Numbered from the stretch's first letter, positions 38,901 through 49,075 are shown. The stretch: DNA of 64,000 nt from Petrosia ficiformis (GCA_947044365.1 OX345648.1:2378501-2442500); one strand, 5' to 3'. Translations and numbers: made by a program. Notes: a model not told the origin generated them from the sequence alone.

Positions 38901-41900
38901 ATTTAACAATTATTTGGTTGTTCAGGATATATACATCTAACACCATAGGTCCATAGCTACTTTGGTCTAATTATATTAAAATAAGTAAAAGATATATTAT
39001 GTACCTATTATAATCAATTAACATGCCTAATATCTCACATTAGATGCACAAAGAAGGTTTGGCAATCTAAAAAGGCTCAATTAAAATAAATATTCTATTT
39101 TGTACGTTTATTAGACAGCATAGAGATATTGAGATTACAATTATTTGATTATAATCACAATATATCCATAACAACCTACACGACCAATTAAATTACAATT
39201 TAAATTATTCCTTGCAACTGTACTAACCAATAAATTTGTTATTTTAACAATTTTATTTCTTGCAATGTTGCAACAGACATCAACAAAGGTTTTGTCATTT
39301 GGGAAATATATTAATTATAACACGCCTACTTGTTCTATATTGATCACCTCGCCCTTGGGCCTACAGCCCTCATGCTCTGTGATTATAACTCTGATGTAGC
39401 ACTAATAGGCATATTACAACGTTACCTAAATTATAATTTGCATCCTTGATTTGTTATTTTAGCAATTCCATTTTTGCAGTGATATATATATAATTATGTG
39501 ACTAAAATATTAAATATTACCCATTTAGTGATGTCTGTGACTAAAATTAATAATTGTCATTAGTATTGCATCTTCACTGGGTTTTGCCTATACTTCCCAT
39601 ACCAGATATTATAGGCAACTGAAATTGCCTATATAGTCTAAGTATAATAACTATATACATATGCATCACTACTTATTAGCATTGCTCTAGCCATTTCTGT
39701 TAGAAAATTAAACAAATATGATCCTGCACATCTTTACCAACAGTGAAATAGTACTATAAAATTGAAATCCTTGTGGTCTGTAAAGTATCTATACAATCTA
39801 CCCTATAATACTTGCTTATACCTATATTTATTTATACCTTGGGTATAAGTACATACATTTACCTGTACTAATGTACAGGTAAATGTATGTGCTTATACCC
39901 AAGGTATAAATATACGTACAAAACTACTTTACCAAAGAATTTGATTATGAAACAATAGTGATCGGAGCATTATTCAGGAGTCAAAATTGAGAAGTGCAAA
40001 AACATTATTCTATAGCCAGGGCCCGCTTAATTGTTTTAGCCTAGCTAGTGGTAAGCCAGCACAGTATAAAGTGGAATGGCCCAGTGATGCATTAATTGCT
40101 AATTGCTAGATATAAAGATATAATACAAGTATGTAATGATCTCACCTATATAATTGTACAAAGTTTTCACTATAGTTTTCAGCACTCTGTAATAATAATT
40201 ATTATGATTATTATTATATTGTATAATATTATAATTATGTACATGTAATATTCTAATGAAAACATGGAAATGCTTAGTAGATATACTGACCTTATTTCTG
40301 CCTAAATCACTCAATTCCCTGTTTTAGATAATACATTACTATTAATCCAATAAAATATTCATATTTACTTTGATATAACCATTTCAGTAAGAATGTCCTC
40401 GAAGGTTTTTTGTCTTTTATAATGTATATGAACACTCCCTTCAATAGGCATAATCTAATGAACACAATCAATTGATCATAGATATAATCTAATATCTAAT
40501 ATTAACCTTTATAATTATTTCTTTTCCTTCACTTGTATAAGCACTAAATACTTCCGTGTACGCTCCTTCACCAAGTTTTGTAATTCTATGCATTCTAGAT
40601 GAAGCAGTATAAACAAATTGACAGAAGATGGACAGATGGACAAGCACACAGATGAAAATAATTAGTTAGATACACACAAACATACAAACTGACATACAGT
40701 TGTGTTGCATAGATATTGGCATGAACACATGAAACAAAACATAGACCCCAGACACACATATATACTTAAGCACACATAAACACTAACAAACATTTTAATT
40801 ACATTAGCAGACAGAAGAATAAATGAATATAATATTACATACGCAGGAGTAAAGAATTCTTCCATTGTAGAATAACTCTTATTCTGATCACAAAGAGCAA
40901 GTATCTTTTGTTCGATTGTAAATAATTCTTTCGTCCCCTCTGAAACATAATCCTATACAAGACAGCATTGTTTGAAACAATAGGAGCTAGTAAGACATAT
41001 ATCAAATAATAAGGACATGATTAGTTAGGAGTTGATTCCCCTCGTACTACAGTTTCTTTGGTTAATTATTATGAACCAAAAAAAGCAGAATATCATAATA
41101 TTGAAGACTCTATTTTTTTTCACTTTTATTGACAGTAACTATATAAAAGGACTACAGAACATTATTGCTCATAGCTCAGGTTACAGCTCCTAGTCCCTCA
41201 CTTCTGTGTCGGGTACGTGTCATGGTGATTTGTGGTACCAAATCATTGTGGCATGTGAATTTCAATATTGCAATTAGAGAATTTCATGTTAAAAACTTTT
41301 TTTATTCCTAGTTTCGCTACACTGCAAAAATAAAATTGTTAAAATAACTAATTTAGTGATAATTGGTACATATGTCTTTTATGTATTTAAATATGATTAG
41401 TACAAGTACAATGTAAAAAATTAATGGGTTACATAAATACAATGTAGACTACAATAAATCAACACTGATTTCTTTTCACGAATGTAATGTTTACAAGTAG
41501 CAATTTATTTATTTTCATCTAGATCGATATTGACTTGTGTATAAAGTACATGTCATAATACAGAATAGTAACAAAAACAATTCAATGCATAACGAATAGT
41601 ACATCTGTACTTTCCATTATGATCATGGAAAGTAAATTTATATTATCTATATACTAGAAACATGATACTACCATAATTATTGGCTTCCTAATTAAAAAGC
41701 ATTATTAAGCAAATGAAATCATAATAATGAAGTATTTGCTATTCATCGTACATATTAAACATCTCTTGTTTTCGCTGGTATTAGGAATAGGAATAATAAT
41801 AAACCACTTGTTTGTACCTATATCTATAATACCATGCTGTATATATTGTATTGATATTGTTGTTTTGTTATGCCATATGCTTTATGTACTTTACATACTA

Positions 41901-42296
41901 GATCAAGATCAAATGAAACTAGTAATTGCCTAGCACATAGAAAAATTGAATTGTATTGAAACTCTTATAAGCAACTGAAGGTTATTTTTTTTTACAATGT
42001 AGGGTTGTACCTGTACTGTAGTACACACAGATATCTGAAAAGGTACCTATATTAAAGATAATATTATAGCCTTTGGGCAAAGTATCAGATAAACTTTAAT
42101 TAATTAAACAATGGTTTTCATCTATGAAACATGCACAAGAATCAATCTCATAGAACCTAAAATATACATTGTGGTTTTGCTACAATAATAAAACAGAACC
42201 CTAGTTATATATATGGATTTGTTTATGTACATAATAATAATTTAATATACACTTACAAGAATTGGAATAACTGGACAGTAATCACTACCAGCATAC
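32930..42296 (-). CDS. HASPIN-like: Haspin-type Ser/Thr kinase, 12 exons recognised, 5' end not found
   Basis: Exons in coding order: 42296-42257, 40952-40843, 40594-40507, 40454-40369, 40318-40291, 40186-40146, 34847-34756, 34704-34631, 34381-34325, 34017-33855, 33497-33462, 33153-32930. Phases match at every junction. The N-lobe has ITKLGEGAYTEVF (glycine loop), IIIK (ATP lysine) and FEDILTEMVISKEL (helix C Glu). Mid-domain YPQILLEAWDEW and RPDYFPETQLFMLF match haspin. The catalytic segment is FEHRDMHIKNIL (HRD Asp, then Asn), and IIDYTLSR replaces DFG, a haspin hallmark. Haspin phosphorylates histone H3 Thr3 at mitotic centromeres. Intron 7 is only 51 nt (34705-34755). Intron 6 is 5.3 kb and full of retroelements. 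The conserved segment between the VLYYDL exon and the DWSTYAPK exon (QFDIYR-type in other haspins) was not found, so an exon may be missed or lost. The long N-terminal region expected of haspin was also not located. Confidence 0.85.
33290..33420. repeat. (ATGG)n degenerate tetranucleotide repeat
   Basis: GGATGGATGGAT-type repeats in the haspin intron between the last two exons. A similar tract flanks 33670-33830. This is the interval where a conserved haspin exon would be expected. Confidence 0.85.
33628..33770 (+). repeat. Inverted partial copies of the last haspin exon
   Basis: Plus-strand 33720-33766 matches minus-strand 33138-33092 (inside the last haspin exon) at about 41 of 47 positions by eye; both read TCCCAAGACT, then ACTGGATGAATC. 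A second, more diverged copy at 33628-33665 reads GATGATTGGGTCACATTC preceded by a ttttccag acceptor-like sequence and translates to DDWVTFTP-NVY, like DWSTYAPKTNVY of the exon. Both are opposite to the haspin gene, and neither is open for long. Confidence 0.75.
35035..36060 (-). pseudogene. Decayed RT/nuclease retroelement (haspin intron 6)
   Basis: Minus-strand frames contain, in order: an RT block around DANNAFNSLKR near 35945, GPIYGYFPN near 35780, the nuclease-side block FDVRIFNPF near 35450, a CYRHIEMDKKRVYQQ block near 35390, and VLNWMRG near 35215. Each matches the same order of blocks in the better-preserved element at 50915-53977. Multiple stops and frameshifts show it is an older copy of the same family. 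Confidence 0.75.
36545..38445 (+). pseudogene. Decayed Ty3/gypsy LTR retrotransposon (haspin intron 6)
   Basis: Gag-like segments lie at 36640-36830 (AAFDPHLSSYSERL) and 36927-37169. A nucleocapsid-type zinc-knuckle region is at 37205-37330 (CYRCGANHAATTC, then CYACGEIAHIGKVC). The protease/RT connection is at 37540-37600 (FGRNWLERIKVNW). RT follows at 37860-38368 with FFTKLDLQSAYQQI, the active-site block YIDDILVTG and LTLKQSKCIF. Stops and frame changes separate the pieces, and sequence after RT (RNase H, integrase) is absent. A roughly 38-bp sequence containing TTAGAGAATAGATG and TCTTAGGTTATA occurs at 36545-36583 and again at 38406-38447, consistent with the inner end of the 5' LTR and a 3' LTR remnant. 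It is in the opposite orientation to haspin. Confidence 0.85.
38456..38554. repeat. Foldback element, two 38-bp arms
   Basis: The left arm 38456-38493 starts ATTAAACAAACCACTTCC; the right arm 38517-38554 is nearly its exact reverse complement. Lies just beyond the gypsy remnant. No coding content. Confidence 0.8.
38846..39275. mobile_element. MITE with AAAATAGAATTGTTAAAATA ends
   Basis: The left end (38846-38905) includes AATAGAATTGTTAAAATAAC then TTAGTACAGTTGCAAGGA. The right end (39205-39275) carries the same blocks inverted (CCTTGCAACTGTACTAACC, TTATTTTAACAATTTTATTT). Single-ended relatives lie at 41322-41360, 47076-47130, 47305-47360 and 47543-47590. Confidence 0.7.
39590..40000. mobile_element. 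Diverged MITE with an 82-bp internal hairpin (39830-39911)
   Basis: The sequence shares blocks in inverse order with the element at 55085-55475 (TTGCCTATA, GTGATGCA, GGCTATA-like). The hairpin arms 39830-39868 and 39873-39911 pair with one mismatch around a 4-nt loop. Outer ends are too decayed to fix. Confidence 0.55.
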
Positions 42297-43070
42297 CTAA
42301 TGAATGATGTAATGTAATGATATGTATATATATAATATAATATATATATATATATAATTATATATATATATATGTTAATGTTATGTCATGCCACATGTGC
42401 TATATCAGGTTTATAATCACCAAGGGCGAGGTGCTTATAAACACAAGCGAATTTATGTTTATACGCCACAAACCACAGTGCACGTAGCACATTTATAGGA
42501 CTGTTGGAAACTTTGAGGTCATCATAATTAAGCAAGGTTCCAACAGTGCATGTAGGCACCATGGTTTGATACATTCACTGTGTGGTTTGTGGCAGCTATG
42601 TAAGTATAGGTTATACACCGAGGTAAAGGTTTCTACTGGATTTATCAAACTGAGGGCCGAAGGCACGAGGTTTGATAAATCACCGTACCGACCGTCTTCT
42701 ACCATGAAACACTAGTCGAGAATCTTGCTTGATTGATTGATTGCTTGCTTGCGTACGTACGTCTTTTTCTCCCGCGGGGACCACTTGGTCCCAGGCGGGG
42801 TGAAATAGCTTTAACTAATTAATAGGCGTGTACTACTTCGCCCCCACAATGTTTTACATTCATCTAGTTTTACTAACCTAGTATGGATTTCTGTGACTCT
42901 TTTGACAAGTAACTGATCAACAGTTCAATCGCAAACTCTACATGTGGCAGACTTCCGACTCCTCCTCGACCTCCACTTCAGCAATTGCAATGCGCAATCG
43001 ATCGCGATGAAGAAGCGCTGCAAGAACAGCCCCACCCAACAATTTTTGAATCTTATACGAGAGGAAATAG

Positions 43071-43125
43071 TAGTCTCGCGTAGCCAGACTCAACTTCGTA
43101 GGTTGGGTCTGGCTACGCGAGACTA
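43071..43125. mobile_element. 55-bp foldback MITE, TAGTCTCGCGTAGCCAGAC ends
   Basis: An almost perfect palindrome. The left arm TAGTCTCGCGTAGCCAGAC is mirrored at the right. It is flanked by AGGAAATAG (43062-43070) and AGGGAATAG (43126-43134), a 9-bp target duplication with one mismatch. It interrupts the foldback whose arms end at 43058 and 43200. A second copy is at 47809-47887. Confidence 0.85.
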
Positions 43126-43127
43126 AG

Positions 43128-43200
43128 GGAATAGAGCTCTGGAAGGCCTCAATCACAAGTATGCTTGTGATTGAGGCCTTTCAGAGCTCTATTTCCTCTC
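43128..43200. repeat. Foldback interrupted by the TAGTCTCGCG MITE
   Basis: GAATAGAGCTCTGGAAGGCC and AATCACAAG (to 43159) pair with 43164-43196. The outer bases of the right arm (CTATTTCCTCTC, 43189-43200) find their partner GAGAGGAAATAG at 43059-43070, on the far side of the inserted element. Confidence 0.8.
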
Positions 43201-43278
43201 AGGTGTCAGATTTTCAAAAAGAACAAGCATCACTATTAACTTAATTACAGAATATAGCTACAGTAGTTACCTTAATTA

Positions 43279-43312
43279 AGGACACGTTTAAAAACGGGTA
43301 CTAAATTTAGCG
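43279..43312 (+). repeat. Left terminal inverted repeat of the pogo/HIRAN transposon
   Basis: 34 bp beginning AGGACACGTTTAAAAACGGG and ending TTTAGCG, identical to the reverse complement of 45649-45682. Preceded by the TA target site. Confidence 0.95.
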
Positions 43313-43398
43313 TTTTTAGCGAGAAGCATCAAAAACGCTAATTTTAGTAATCGCAAAAATAGAATTTACTATAGTGAAAATTTCAAAATTTCGTATAA

Positions 43399-43956
43399 TT
43401 AGATAATTTCCATATCAGATTCAGAGCTAGAGTTCGAGTCTTCGTCCTCGGGAACGATCTCGTCTTCTCCATGATCAGCGTTTATTCTTCTGAGAATATC
43501 TGCAGTAGCATCTTCAAATCTTCCTTCTACTGGCTCCTTGTACTTCTCGCTGACCAAAGATTCATACTTCTTGATGTACAACTGGTTTTTGTCACTACAC
43601 TCCATTGCTATCGTTACTTCTACTGGTATTTCTAAACCTCCTTGTACCAGTGGTGATCTTCTGTGTTGAGTATCTACAACTTTCGCTGACAGTCTTGCAC
43701 CATGGAGCATAATATAGTATGTAAATCTTGCAATCTCCTTGGGTAGATGACCAACAATAGACTCAGACAAATGCCCTGGTAGCTTCTTCAAGCAAGCAAT
43801 AGCATACCGATCATAAGAGTTGTCATGCTCGTGTCTTACTAGCAATGTTTCGTGTAGAATTGGAGTCCAAATGAAGCGATACTCGTGGTATCCTCTGAGA
43901 CCACAGAGAAAACTACAACTAACGTCCATGCTGCCTAAATATAATCTATCAAACAT
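43399..43956 (-). CDS. HIRAN-domain protein encoded by the transposon, 185 aa
   Basis: Residues about 25-118 form a HIRAN domain: IWTPILHETLLV, then RHEHDNSYDRYAI (41-53), IVGHLPKE (67-74) and QGGLEIPVEV (105-114). All are family signature blocks. The C-terminal 35 residues are acidic and Ser-rich (EDEIVPEDEDSNSSSESD). HIRAN domains, as in HLTF, bind DNA 3'-OH ends and occur as stand-alone proteins in bacteria and phages; here no helicase or RING domain is attached. The gene lies inside the terminal repeats and diverges from the transposase over 65 bp, so it is part of the element. A role in recognising transposon or break ends, or repair intermediates, is inference. Start chosen at the first ATG (43956), which leaves the domain complete. 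Confidence 0.88.
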   Translation of the reverse strand: MFDRLYLGSMDVSCSFLCGLRGYHEYRFIWTPILHETLLVRHEHDNSYDRYAIACLKKLPGHLSESIVGHLPKEIARFTYYIMLHGARLSAKVVDTQHRRSPLVQGGLEIPVEVTIAMECSDKNQLYIKKYESLVSEKYKEPVEGRFEDATADILRRINADHGEDEIVPEDEDSNSSSESDMEII

Positions 43957-44021
43957 GGGCGTGGCTTACTACGTTTTGCCACGTGGAGAACTAGATCTAC
44001 AAATTCTAGCTAGCTAAAAAG
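43957..44021. promoter_or_regulatory. 65-bp divergent intergenic region, probable bidirectional promoter
   Basis: The only non-coding DNA between the two start codons, containing the palindromic tetramer run CTAGCTAGCTA near 44008-44018 and GCCACGTGGAG (43978-43988, with an E-box-like CACGTG). No clear TATA box. Since both genes start here, both promoters must lie here or within the coding flanks. Confidence 0.5.
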
Positions 44022-45536
44022 ATGTCTCTTTTTCAATTTGGATTTAATCGCGTTGTCCAACAGCAAGATGGAACAGACTCTAGAGTTTCAGGCACAGTTG
44101 TTCCTCATTTACCCTCAATCAATGAATCGGGACTTGGCATGGTCGAATATAGAGAAGTTACAAGAGCTGTGTCTGACCTGTCTGACCCTTCACCTGCAAA
44201 GAAAAAAAATCCACGAGGTAGCTATACCAAGCACACACCTAAACAGCGTGCAGATATAGGGAAATATGCACTTGAGAATGGGAATGAGAGAGCCAGACGT
44301 CACTTTTCAGTTCGATTTCCTAAGTTGACAGAAAGCACTGTACGAAACTTCAAGAAATCCTACAAAGATGAGTTGGACAAACAAAGGAAGCAGCTTATCC
44401 CTCAGCCTGTGAAAGACATCGTACCGAAGACAAGAGGACGTCCACCGATTCTTCTTGAACTTGATGAAAAGCTCAGAAAGGTTTTGAAAGCTATTAGGAT
44501 GAAAGGTGGAGTTGTGAACATTCACGTAGTCAGGGCTACAGCAACTGCTCTAATTAAAACTAATCCATCCTCATCTCAGCATCTTCGCAATTTTAGTATG
44601 CCACGGTCTTGGGTCCAATCGTTGTATCGGCGAATGGGATTAACGAAGAGAGCTAGTACTACTTCACGACCACCAGTCCCACAAGGACTGTATGATGAAT
44701 GCAGAGTAGAATACTTGGGTGACATCGACAAGAAGATTAAGAAATACAAAATCCCACCTGCACTCATCCTCAATTCTGATCAAACGCCATCATCGTATGT
44801 GTCCGTTGGCAAGTCTACAATGGCAGTAAGGGGAGATAAATCCGTACCTATCAAGGGGATAACAGACAAGAGGGCTATTACTCTCAATTTTGTTGTAACC
44901 TTGTCGAATCAATTTCTGCCAATGCAAGTGATTTACAGCGGCAAGACCAAAGCCAGCCAACCACGTGATTTTAGGTTTCCCGCCGGATTTTCTATCACTC
45001 AAAATCCGAAACATTGGTCGAACGAGGTGGAAACCTTAAAGCTTATCGATGAAATCATTGTCCCTTATGTTGTAAAGACGAGAGCGGACTTGAAGCTTGC
45101 TAAAGACCAAAAAGCGTTGCATATTTGGGATGTGTTCAGAGGGCAGATGACTGATGAGGTGAAGCAGAAATTATGTTCACTTCATATCGAGTGTGTTTAT
45201 GTTCCAGCCAACATGACACATTTCTTCCAACCGCTAGACCTAACAGTTAATGGCTCTGGAAAGCAGCTGATGAAGAAGGAGTTCATTACATATTATTCGG
45301 ATGCTGTTAAACAACAACTCGAGTCTGGAACAAAACTTGAAGATGTCGAAGTAGATTTTCGCCTCTCTGTGCTCAAGCCACTCCATGCCCAATGGTTGAT
45401 TAACATGTATAACTTCTTTTCCACCGAGAGAGGAAGACTGGTTATATCTAAAGGATGGAAGAAAGCTGAAATATCAGGACTATTAGATAGTACAACTGTT
45501 TTGCCACCAGAGGACCCGTTTGAACTGATTAATTGA
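44022..45536 (+). CDS. pogo/CENP-B-type DDD transposase, 504 aa
   Basis: The N-terminus has a pipsqueak-like helix-turn-helix (about 68-115, TPKQRADIGKYALENG ... STVRNFKKSY). A second, CENP-B/Tc5-type DNA-binding segment lies around 195-225 (SWVQSLYRRMGLTKRASTT). The catalytic core has D253 (NSDQTPSS), D370 (HIWDVFRGQMT) and D406 (THFFQPLDLTVN), a DD-D pattern with 35 residues between the last two, as in pogo-like members of the IS630-Tc1-mariner superfamily. A GW motif (KGWKKAEISGLL) closes the protein. Such enzymes cut at TIR ends and insert at TA, which agrees with the TA duplication seen here. The frame is open end to end with an ATG at 44022, so it may be functional. Confidence 0.93.
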   Translation: MSLFQFGFNRVVQQQDGTDSRVSGTVVPHLPSINESGLGMVEYREVTRAVSDLSDPSPAKKKNPRGSYTKHTPKQRADIGKYALENGNERARRHFSVRFPKLTESTVRNFKKSYKDELDKQRKQLIPQPVKDIVPKTRGRPPILLELDEKLRKVLKAIRMKGGVVNIHVVRATATALIKTNPSSSQHLRNFSMPRSWVQSLYRRMGLTKRASTTSRPPVPQGLYDECRVEYLGDIDKKIKKYKIPPALILNSDQTPSSYVSVGKSTMAVRGDKSVPIKGITDKRAITLNFVVTLSNQFLPMQVIYSGKTKASQPRDFRFPAGFSITQNPKHWSNEVETLKLIDEIIVPYVVKTRADLKLAKDQKALHIWDVFRGQMTDEVKQKLCSLHIECVYVPANMTHFFQPLDLTVNGSGKQLMKKEFITYYSDAVKQQLESGTKLEDVEVDFRLSVLKPLHAQWLINMYNFFSTERGRLVISKGWKKAEISGLLDSTTVLPPEDPFELIN

Positions 45537-45648
45537 TGTCTTAAAATGTTAATGTTTCATACAATTGTTGTTAATAATGGGAATTATGTAACACCAAAGT
45601 TAAAATAGCTAAAATTAGTACCAGCCAAAAGTAGTAGGTCCCAAAACC

Positions 45649-45682
45649 GCTAAATTTAGTACCCGTTTTTAAACGTGTCCTT
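45649..45682 (-). repeat. Right terminal inverted repeat of the pogo/HIRAN transposon
   Basis: 34 bp, exact reverse complement of 43279-43312, followed by the TA target site at 45683-45684. Confidence 0.95.
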
Positions 45683-45689
45683 AAGGTAT

Positions 45690-47075
45690 CATGACTGTTG
45701 TTTTATGTCATAATTATTATTTATGAATTATTATAAAGAAATTGACAACTATGAATTTCATTTCAAACAGTGATGGGAACATTTTAATGGGAGGTTTGAT
45801 AAACATTTAGCAATCTGATTGGCCAATTCAATCTAGTCATGGTAGAAGCATATATATAGTACTCATATACAATTATATAATTGTATACATAATTATAATT
45901 TGAGAACATTAGAAAGATGCAAATACCACGGTACAATTTTTTTATCTACCATGCAGAAACATGATTCTTATATGTTTCTAATTCAGAGCAAAAAGGTAGG
46001 AACATAATGTCTCTGGCTGCACATTATCCTATATCCCTCTATAGGCTGAGCAACTCTCCTACAATCTTGCTTCTCAATGAGAGACTGAGGGTATACCCTT
46101 ATCAACTGGAATAGCCCAATATAATTATATCAAAAAATAACAATTTAACAATGTTTTTGCAGTTGTATGCATGTAATAAATACCAGTATAATTCATTAGT
46201 ACCATATTATAGCTTCTATGCATATAATAGTCAAAACATCACTCTACATAATAATGATCATACTTTTAAAGATCTTCTTACATGTGAGATTTCCGAAAGA
46301 GCAAAATTGCAAGTTCATCTTTTATAAAAAACAGAGTACAAAATGAGAATCCATATATAATTACAAACCCAGTATAGAGCACTATTTTTCTAATACTCGT
46401 GGCTTTCCACAAATACATTACTGAGTGCGACAATATCCACGAATATAGTCTCACATTAACTTTCTGCGACAACTGTCAAGTACAGGAAGGTTGTCTGGCA
46501 CTTCTTATCCCCAGTACTAAGGAATGATCCGCAGGTATTGGTATGCAATTAAGCTTACGTGTAAACTTAATTTCCTGTGACTGCTAATATAGTAAGAGTT
46601 CAGCAGGATGATGATGACGAGGGTATACTGACTATCGACAGTCAGATAGCACTATCGTGATAGTGGACATGTGCATTTGACATAGTCTTGCCTCAAGATA
46701 CCCACAACCACGTGAAAAAACATACAAACACAGATGGAGATGGTGAAGAGAAAGAAGTTATATATATCTGTTCCACATACATAGCAGCAAGAAGGAAATA
46801 CTGACTGGTCTTTTTTCTATTAGATCCATACTTCATTTGCATTAGGAGATGATTTAGAGAGCATCATATTTAATCAATCTCAAATGTGTCCACATTTATA
46901 TTTATATAATTATATAGCTTTCAAAACAAGGAACTGGGAGTTTTCCCCCATGAAAAGGTTGCAACGAGAATTTTATTTCCATATAAAAAATAGGACTTTT
47001 TTGTACCACCTGCTTAATGCCAGAAACCTATGATGACAATAATAATAAAAAACATTTTAAATAAAAATATACTGA
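45690..47075. other. Interval without a supported gene
   Basis: AT-rich sequence with no domain-bearing frame and no repeat boundaries I can fix. A short minus frame (46278-46472) has no recognisable features. Confidence 0.4.
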
Positions 47076-47590
47076 AAAAATAGAATTGTTAAAATAACAA
47101 ATGTATTGGTTAGTACAGTTGCAAGGATTGGTCAGTCACACAGGTTGTTATGACTGCATGATAAAAGATATATGTAATCAATTATCATGTCTAATATTTC
47201 ATATTAGATGTGCAAGAAAGGTTTGGAAACCTACAATGAAAATATTTATTCTGCTTCTGTGTACATCTATTAGAAGTAGGGATGTCAAAACCCAAAAAGT
47301 ACACTGCAATAATAGAATTGTTAAAATAGCAAATGTGAGTACAATTGCAAGGATTTAACAATTAGTTAGTTATTTATATTCAGGATACATACATCTAATG
47401 GCATGGCATAGCTACTTTGTACTAAAATGCATGAAAGATAATTAGATCTATATGTACCAATTATTATAAGGTTGTATTATACAGGATGTTGAGAAAGGGA
47501 GTACCACCTATACTCACTTGGTCTTGGAGGTATCACACCCCACACTGCAAAAATAGAATTGTACAAATGTAGAGTTGCTAGGATGTAAAT
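47076..47590. repeat. Three nested or clustered ends of the AATAGAATTGTTAAAATA MITE
   Basis: The motif AATAGAATTGTTAAAATA recurs at 47080-47097 and 47313-47330, with a shortened form at 47546-47560. The first two are followed by CAAATGT and then TTGCAAGGATT. This suggests repeated insertion of the family listed at 38846-39275. Confidence 0.6.
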
Positions 47591-47808
47591 TATAATTTAA
47601 TTAAATGGTCAGTCATACAGGTTGTTATGACTGACCATTTAGTACATATATCTTTTATGCATTTTAATATAATTAGTACAAAGTAGATCCCTGACATCCA
47701 AGGGAGGCTGGCTCACCAGACTAGTGGTCATGCTAAATGGTTAATTGGTTGGTAAAACTTTTCACAGGATGGGTGTACTCCTTTATACAGGACGGATACA
47801 CTAGTGAC

Positions 47809-47887
47809 TAGTCTCGCGTAGCCAGACCCAACCCTCTGCATCCCGTCGGGTAGCGTGCACAGGCTTGGGTCTGGCTACGCGAGACTA
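47809..47887. mobile_element. Second TAGTCTCGCG foldback MITE
   Basis: TAGTCTCGCGTAGCCAGACC at the left and its reverse complement at the right, with a longer loop than the copy at 43071-43125 (unique CTCTGCATCCCGTCGGGTAG). No clear target duplication. Confidence 0.85.
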
Positions 47888-48822
47888 TAGTTACAACTTA
47901 CAAGCCAGATGACTTGATAGCTTGGAAGAATTTTCACAGGACAAGAAAGCCATGCAGAGGCTGACTTGCTAGCCAGAATAGTGAGAACACGGGAAGACAA
48001 GACGACAATGACGACTGTTTTGGATGGAATGTACATGTGTGAGCTTCATTTTAACTTTATTAAAATGCTCTAATACAATTATATAAAATTCTCAAACACA
48101 TTGATACCATAAAAATTTAGTCCTATTTTATTATCCTTAATTCTGGTATTTCCTGTTTTGTGTAACTGTCAACCAAATGATTGAAATTTCTTGAAAACCT
48201 ACAACCTCATATTTAATTTACCAAGAAACAACAAAAGCCTGATTGTTTTGGCTATAAGGGCAATTATATATAGTAGGTATGAAATATTTGTAATGACTTT
48301 GGCAGACATATGCATGTGGTCATAGCCTGCATCATGAAAATTAAATTTACAGTATTCTTTCTTACAATTGAAAGATCAAAGGAAAAAAACTGTTGCATGC
48401 AACTGTCACAAGCAATGATGTTGCCTAGTGTATGGTGGGCTTTAGAGACCTAACCACAACAAGGCAAAAGGGAAGAGTTCAGACTAAGGAAGTCACTATT
48501 CTCATACCATAATACCTGCAGCAGAATTTCATTATTCTTCGTGACTCAATAGGAAGCTAAAGACAACAAAATAAGTTTATTGAGGCAACATCCACATCCT
48601 TACTCACTTTCTACATTTTAAACTGCACAGACTACACTTGCCATCATTATCACTTACATCACTTATAATTTTGGATTGATTGAAATTTTTTTATCATTAA
48701 TGATCTCTTAATTTAGGCATACCATGCTATGCGCAATAATAGATTATCTTTTTGGCTAGATCCACTTCTGGAGCATCCCATTTTTAATGTGTGACTTATA
48801 AAGTTGTGTCTGAGCGTAAATA

Positions 48823-49075
48823 TACGGAAGCCCTTAGTGACGTTCTCGTTCATGTTCTTGTTTATGTTCGAGCATGTCTCATATTGGTTGCGTCATGCAC
48901 TAGCGACATATAAAAATGAAGCGTGGGCTGTAAAAATAAGGCGTGGCCACAAATTAAACCATACTGAAACAACATGGATGATAATCCCAGGGCCTAAACT
49001 GGGGGGGCTCCGCCCCCCCAAATCCCCCCGTCAGGAATGAGAACATGAACAAGAATGTCGCTAAGGGCTTCCGTA
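48823..49075. mobile_element. 253-bp MITE with TACGGAAGCCCTTAG ends
   Basis: The left end TACGGAAGCCCTTAGTGACG and the right end, reversed, TACGGAAGCCCTTAGCGACA, form about 40-bp inverted repeats. TAAATA flanks both sides (48817-48822, 49076-49081), a 6-bp target duplication. The interior contains a GGGGGGGCTCC/CCGCCCCCCC hairpin. Confidence 0.85.

Larger units (their letters stand above)
43279..45682. mobile_element. Intact 2.4-kb pogo-type DNA transposon carrying a transposase and a HIRAN gene
   Basis: The ends are perfect 34-bp inverted repeats at 43279-43312 and 45649-45682, starting AGGACACGTTTAAAAACGGG. TA dinucleotides flank both sides (43277-43278, 45683-45684), as expected for Tc1/mariner/pogo insertion. 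Subterminal copies of GCTAATTTTAGTA lie just inside both ends. The interior holds two divergent, uninterrupted genes: HIRAN protein (43956-43399, -) and transposase (44022-45536, +). They are separated by 65 bp and nearly fill the element. Uninterrupted frames and perfect repeats imply a young, possibly active copy. It lies upstream of the first haspin exon found. Confidence 0.93.

Noticed and set aside
44307..45014. Minus-strand frames inside the transposase gene
   Set aside because: Antisense shadows of the 504-aa DDD transposase.
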